From Dehalococcoidales bacterium (GTDB taxonomy: Bacteria; Chloroflexota; Dehalococcoidia; Dehalococcoidales; UBA3254), in NCBI GenBank assembly GCA_016926695.1, contig JAFGOB010000088.1, positions 29,617-93,616 on the forward strand: a DNA stretch of 64,000 nt, written 5' to 3'. The notes under the pieces were generated by a model, which was given only the letters and a program-made list of their open reading frames with translations, did not search any database and was not told the origin of the DNA. Position numbers and translations under genes: made by a program. This document shows, piece by piece, positions 62,142 to 64,000 of this stretch (the first letter of the stretch is position 1; every line of letters starts with the position of its first letter).

Positions 62142-64000
62142 CGATGTGAATAAAGTTCTCGACATATGTTTAAACCGTATGAAACGAGGGGAGACGATAG
62201 AGGGCTGCCTGGCGGACTATCCGCAGCACGCCGAAGAGCTAAGACCGCTGCTCGAAGCGGCTGGTTCCCTTTTGTCATTCACACGGATTTCACTGCCCCA
62301 CGAGGACCGCCGGTTATCTCAATCGCGCCTGCTGGCCCGCATCCAGGCTGAATCCCCACGGCCTGTCCGGGAAACACCTGCCGGGGCGGGCCTTTCAGGA
62401 CTGCTGCACAGACGGTTGTTCAGGACGCTTGTGCCGGTTGCCCTGGTGATGGTAATCGCGGTGATTATCTGGATCGCTCTGCCCATCTTTTCTCCCCAGC
62501 CTGTTTATGCCAAAGATTTAACCCTGAGTATTATTCAGGGCCGGGTCGAAATACTTACACCGGGTTCATCCGGGTGGTCAACGGGCGATGACGGCATGCG
62601 GCTGTCATCGGGAAGCAAGGTCAGGACATCAGCCGGGTCCCTGGCTTTGTTGACCTTCTTCGATAGCAGCACTACCAGACTGGAGCCGGAAACTCAAGTA
62701 CTGGTTCAACAATCGGATTATATCAACGAAAAATCGGTCCGCATCCTGCTGGAACAGGAAGCGGGCAAGACCTGGAGTTATGTGCTGTCCGGGGGGGAGA
62801 CAGATACGTATTTTGCCATACAGACTGCCCGGTTGAAGGCCATTGCCCGTGGGACGGCATTCAGCCTGAGCGTGGATACGGAAGGCAATACCGGAGTGAG
62901 CGTAGCGGAGGGGGCAGTAAGGATTGACGGCCTTCGTGAGGAGATCAACCTCCTGGCTGATCAAAAGGTACTGATCGAAACCGATGTTACACAGGCCGCT
63001 CCCCTGGCGATACCAGCCCCGGAGGACAAACTCATCGTTTCCACCGGACTGGCGGCGGTAAGCTCGGTCAGCGCCCCGAATGGAGCCAGCACAGGCATGC
63101 TGCCGGACGGACTGGCTTTTAACCAGATTACGGATTCCAAATCGGTGCTGCACTCCTCAGGACAGTATCTCACCGTGGATGAGCCCGCCTCCGGAGATTA
63201 CCTGGTAACCATACGGCCACTTTCCCGGCAGGCCGTTCCTGTTGATATCCAGGTCAAACACGAAGAGCATACAGTCTTCCGCTTCACTGAAACACTGCGC
63301 GATCCGGGCACCGAAGGCTGGATTATCAGGATAAAAATCGATAGAGAAAGCAGTGATATTTTAACCACTTCTGTGGCCTCAATAGCTGACCTTACGGGGA
63401 AAGGCCCGGAGAAAGTTGTAGAAACCGAACTGGCCAAACAACGCATTACCCCGATCGCCACCCCTGTGCCGGCCCCGTCTCCAGAAACGAAAGACCCCGG
63501 CGACATTATACCCTTGCTGACACCAACAGAGATGCCTGAGCTATCTCCCGTTCAAACCGCCACTCCAACCCGGCAGGAGTCTCAAAGGATTTCCGCTCCA
63601 ACCACCGGCGCAACCAACGCGATAAGTACAACAGAGGGGTCCGATAATACCTCGCCCGCATCCACAGCAACCCCGGAAATTGAGAAAACGACTACGCCGG
63701 CCGTTGAAATAACTCCAACGGCTACTCCCACGCCTGTCCCCTCGGCCACACCTGAAAGCAATACCGAGGACAAAGATGTCTTGGAAGATACCTCTTCAAG
63801 CGATAAACCGTCCTCACTGGAAGCTACCCCTGAAGCCACCAAGACACCGACCGTCGAAAAAACAGACAGTACCGGCAGCAGCGATAAGACCGGCAATACC
63901 GGCTCCGGTGATGCCGGCAGCAGCGACAACAATACCAGCGACAAGACCACCAATACCGGCTCCGGTGATGCCGGTACCAACGACAACAATACCAGCGACA
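62134..64000 (+). CDS. FecR-type membrane regulator, truncated by window end (N-terminal 622 residues)
   Basis: Open from ATG 62134 to the last base without stop, 622 codons seen. The cytoplasmic N-terminal region (1-95, LDICLNRMKRGETIEGCLADYP) is like the anti-sigma part of ECF-coupled proteins. One membrane helix follows near 97-116 (LVPVALVMVIAVIIWIALPIF, in parts). Residues about 128-275 form a FecR-like domain (LSIIQGRVEILTPGSSGW, LSSGSKVRTSAGSLALL, IARGTAFSLSV, VAEGAVRIDG). From about 440 it is low-complexity Pro/Thr/Ser with TPTPTP runs and then GSGDAG...NNTSDKT repeats. Function: inferred to sense an outside signal and hold or release the sigma factor. Start overlaps the sigma stop by 8 bases. 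Confidence 0.85.
   Translation, partial: MGDDVNKVLDICLNRMKRGETIEGCLADYPQHAEELRPLLEAAGSLLSFTRISLPHEDRRLSQSRLLARIQAESPRPVRETPAGAGLSGLLHRRLFRTLVPVALVMVIAVIIWIALPIFSPQPVYAKDLTLSIIQGRVEILTPGSSGWSTGDDGMRLSSGSKVRTSAGSLALLTFFDSSTTRLEPETQVLVQQSDYINEKSVRILLEQEAGKTWSYVLSGGETDTYFAIQTARLKAIARGTAFSLSVDTEGNTGVSVAEGAVRIDGLREEINLLADQKVLIETDVTQAAPLAIPAPEDKLIVSTGLAAVSSVSAPNGASTGMLPDGLAFNQITDSKSVLHSSGQYLTVDEPASGDYLVTIRPLSRQAVPVDIQVKHEEHTVFRFTETLRDPGTEGWIIRIKIDRESSDILTTSVASIADLTGKGPEKVVETELAKQRITPIATPVPAPSPETKDPGDIIPLLTPTEMPELSPVQTATPTRQESQRISAPTTGATNAISTTEGSDNTSPASTATPEIEKTTTPAVEITPTATPTPVPSATPESNTEDKDVLEDTSSSDKPSSLEATPEATKTPTVEKTDSTGSSDKTGNTGSGDAGSSDNNTSDKTTNTGSGDAGTNDNNTSD

Overview
The window reads as bacterial chromosome of roughly balanced base composition. 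It is probably from the class Dehalococcoidia (phylum Chloroflexota). That placement is inference from gene content and order: an ilvD-ilvB-ilvN-leuA-leuC-leuD-leuB-cimA run lying next to rpiB, tsaC, guaA and pur genes resembles what I recall of Dehalococcoides, and the HspR-linked chaperone set, the UROD-family methyltransferase-like protein and the CoA-transferase/CoA-ligase pair fit an anaerobic member of that group. There is no rRNA, tRNA, prophage or CRISPR array that I can see.

Layout. 1-3.1 kb: heat-shock operon dnaJ-hspR-clp, read leftwards; the Clp gene is cut by the window start. 3.2-8.9 kb: Nudix hydrolase, a PIF1/RecD-like helicase, a metallo-beta-lactamase-fold hydrolase flanked by long inverted repeats, a DUF4258/DUF2283 pair, a zinc-ribbon protein, a thioesterase and a GYD protein. 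8.9-15.1 kb: CoA-transferase plus acyl-CoA ligase, a Cys-rich protein, a SnoaL-like protein, and a two-gene unit of a 3-beta-HSD-like dehydrogenase and a steroid 5-alpha-reductase-like membrane enzyme. 15.3-28.2 kb: HtrA protease, MtaB, Rho, CTP synthase, GNATs, a methyltransferase, archease-RtcB, a DUF2680-like exported protein and a small HTH/zinc-ribbon protein.

28.2-41 kb: the branched-chain amino acid operon, read leftwards, followed upstream by rpiB and tsaC. Isoleucine carbon appears to come from citramalate (CimA), with LeuB/C/D probably shared between the leucine and citramalate routes. The operon is preceded by a 27-codon leader peptide rich in Leu/Ile/Val, a pause hairpin, an antiterminator and a terminator: a complete-looking ribosome-mediated attenuator, the best regulatory find here. 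The expected ilvC is absent from the operon. A MITE-like element sits between the attenuator and ilvD.

41.1-47.1 kb: guaA and purD, purE, purB, purC on the plus strand (IMP, GMP and AMP branches). 47.3-52.8 kb: an internally duplicated unknown protein, hisC-hisB, a UROD-family protein, a cupin and a pentapeptide-repeat protein. 53-56.8 kb is an A+T-richer accessory stretch with a small winged-helix protein, an IS6-like transposase whose start overlaps an upstream membrane-protein gene, a long non-coding gap with tandem hairpins, and another small membrane protein. 56.9-64 kb: a sugar-nucleotide-type epimerase, an NfeD-stomatin pair, an exported protein with five alternating beta-domain repeats, and a divergent ECF sigma factor with a FecR-type membrane regulator that runs off the end.

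The intergenic spaces carry several families of small palindromic repeats. Several genes have a -10 box only 6-14 bases before the ATG and no Shine-Dalgarno, suggesting leaderless transcripts.
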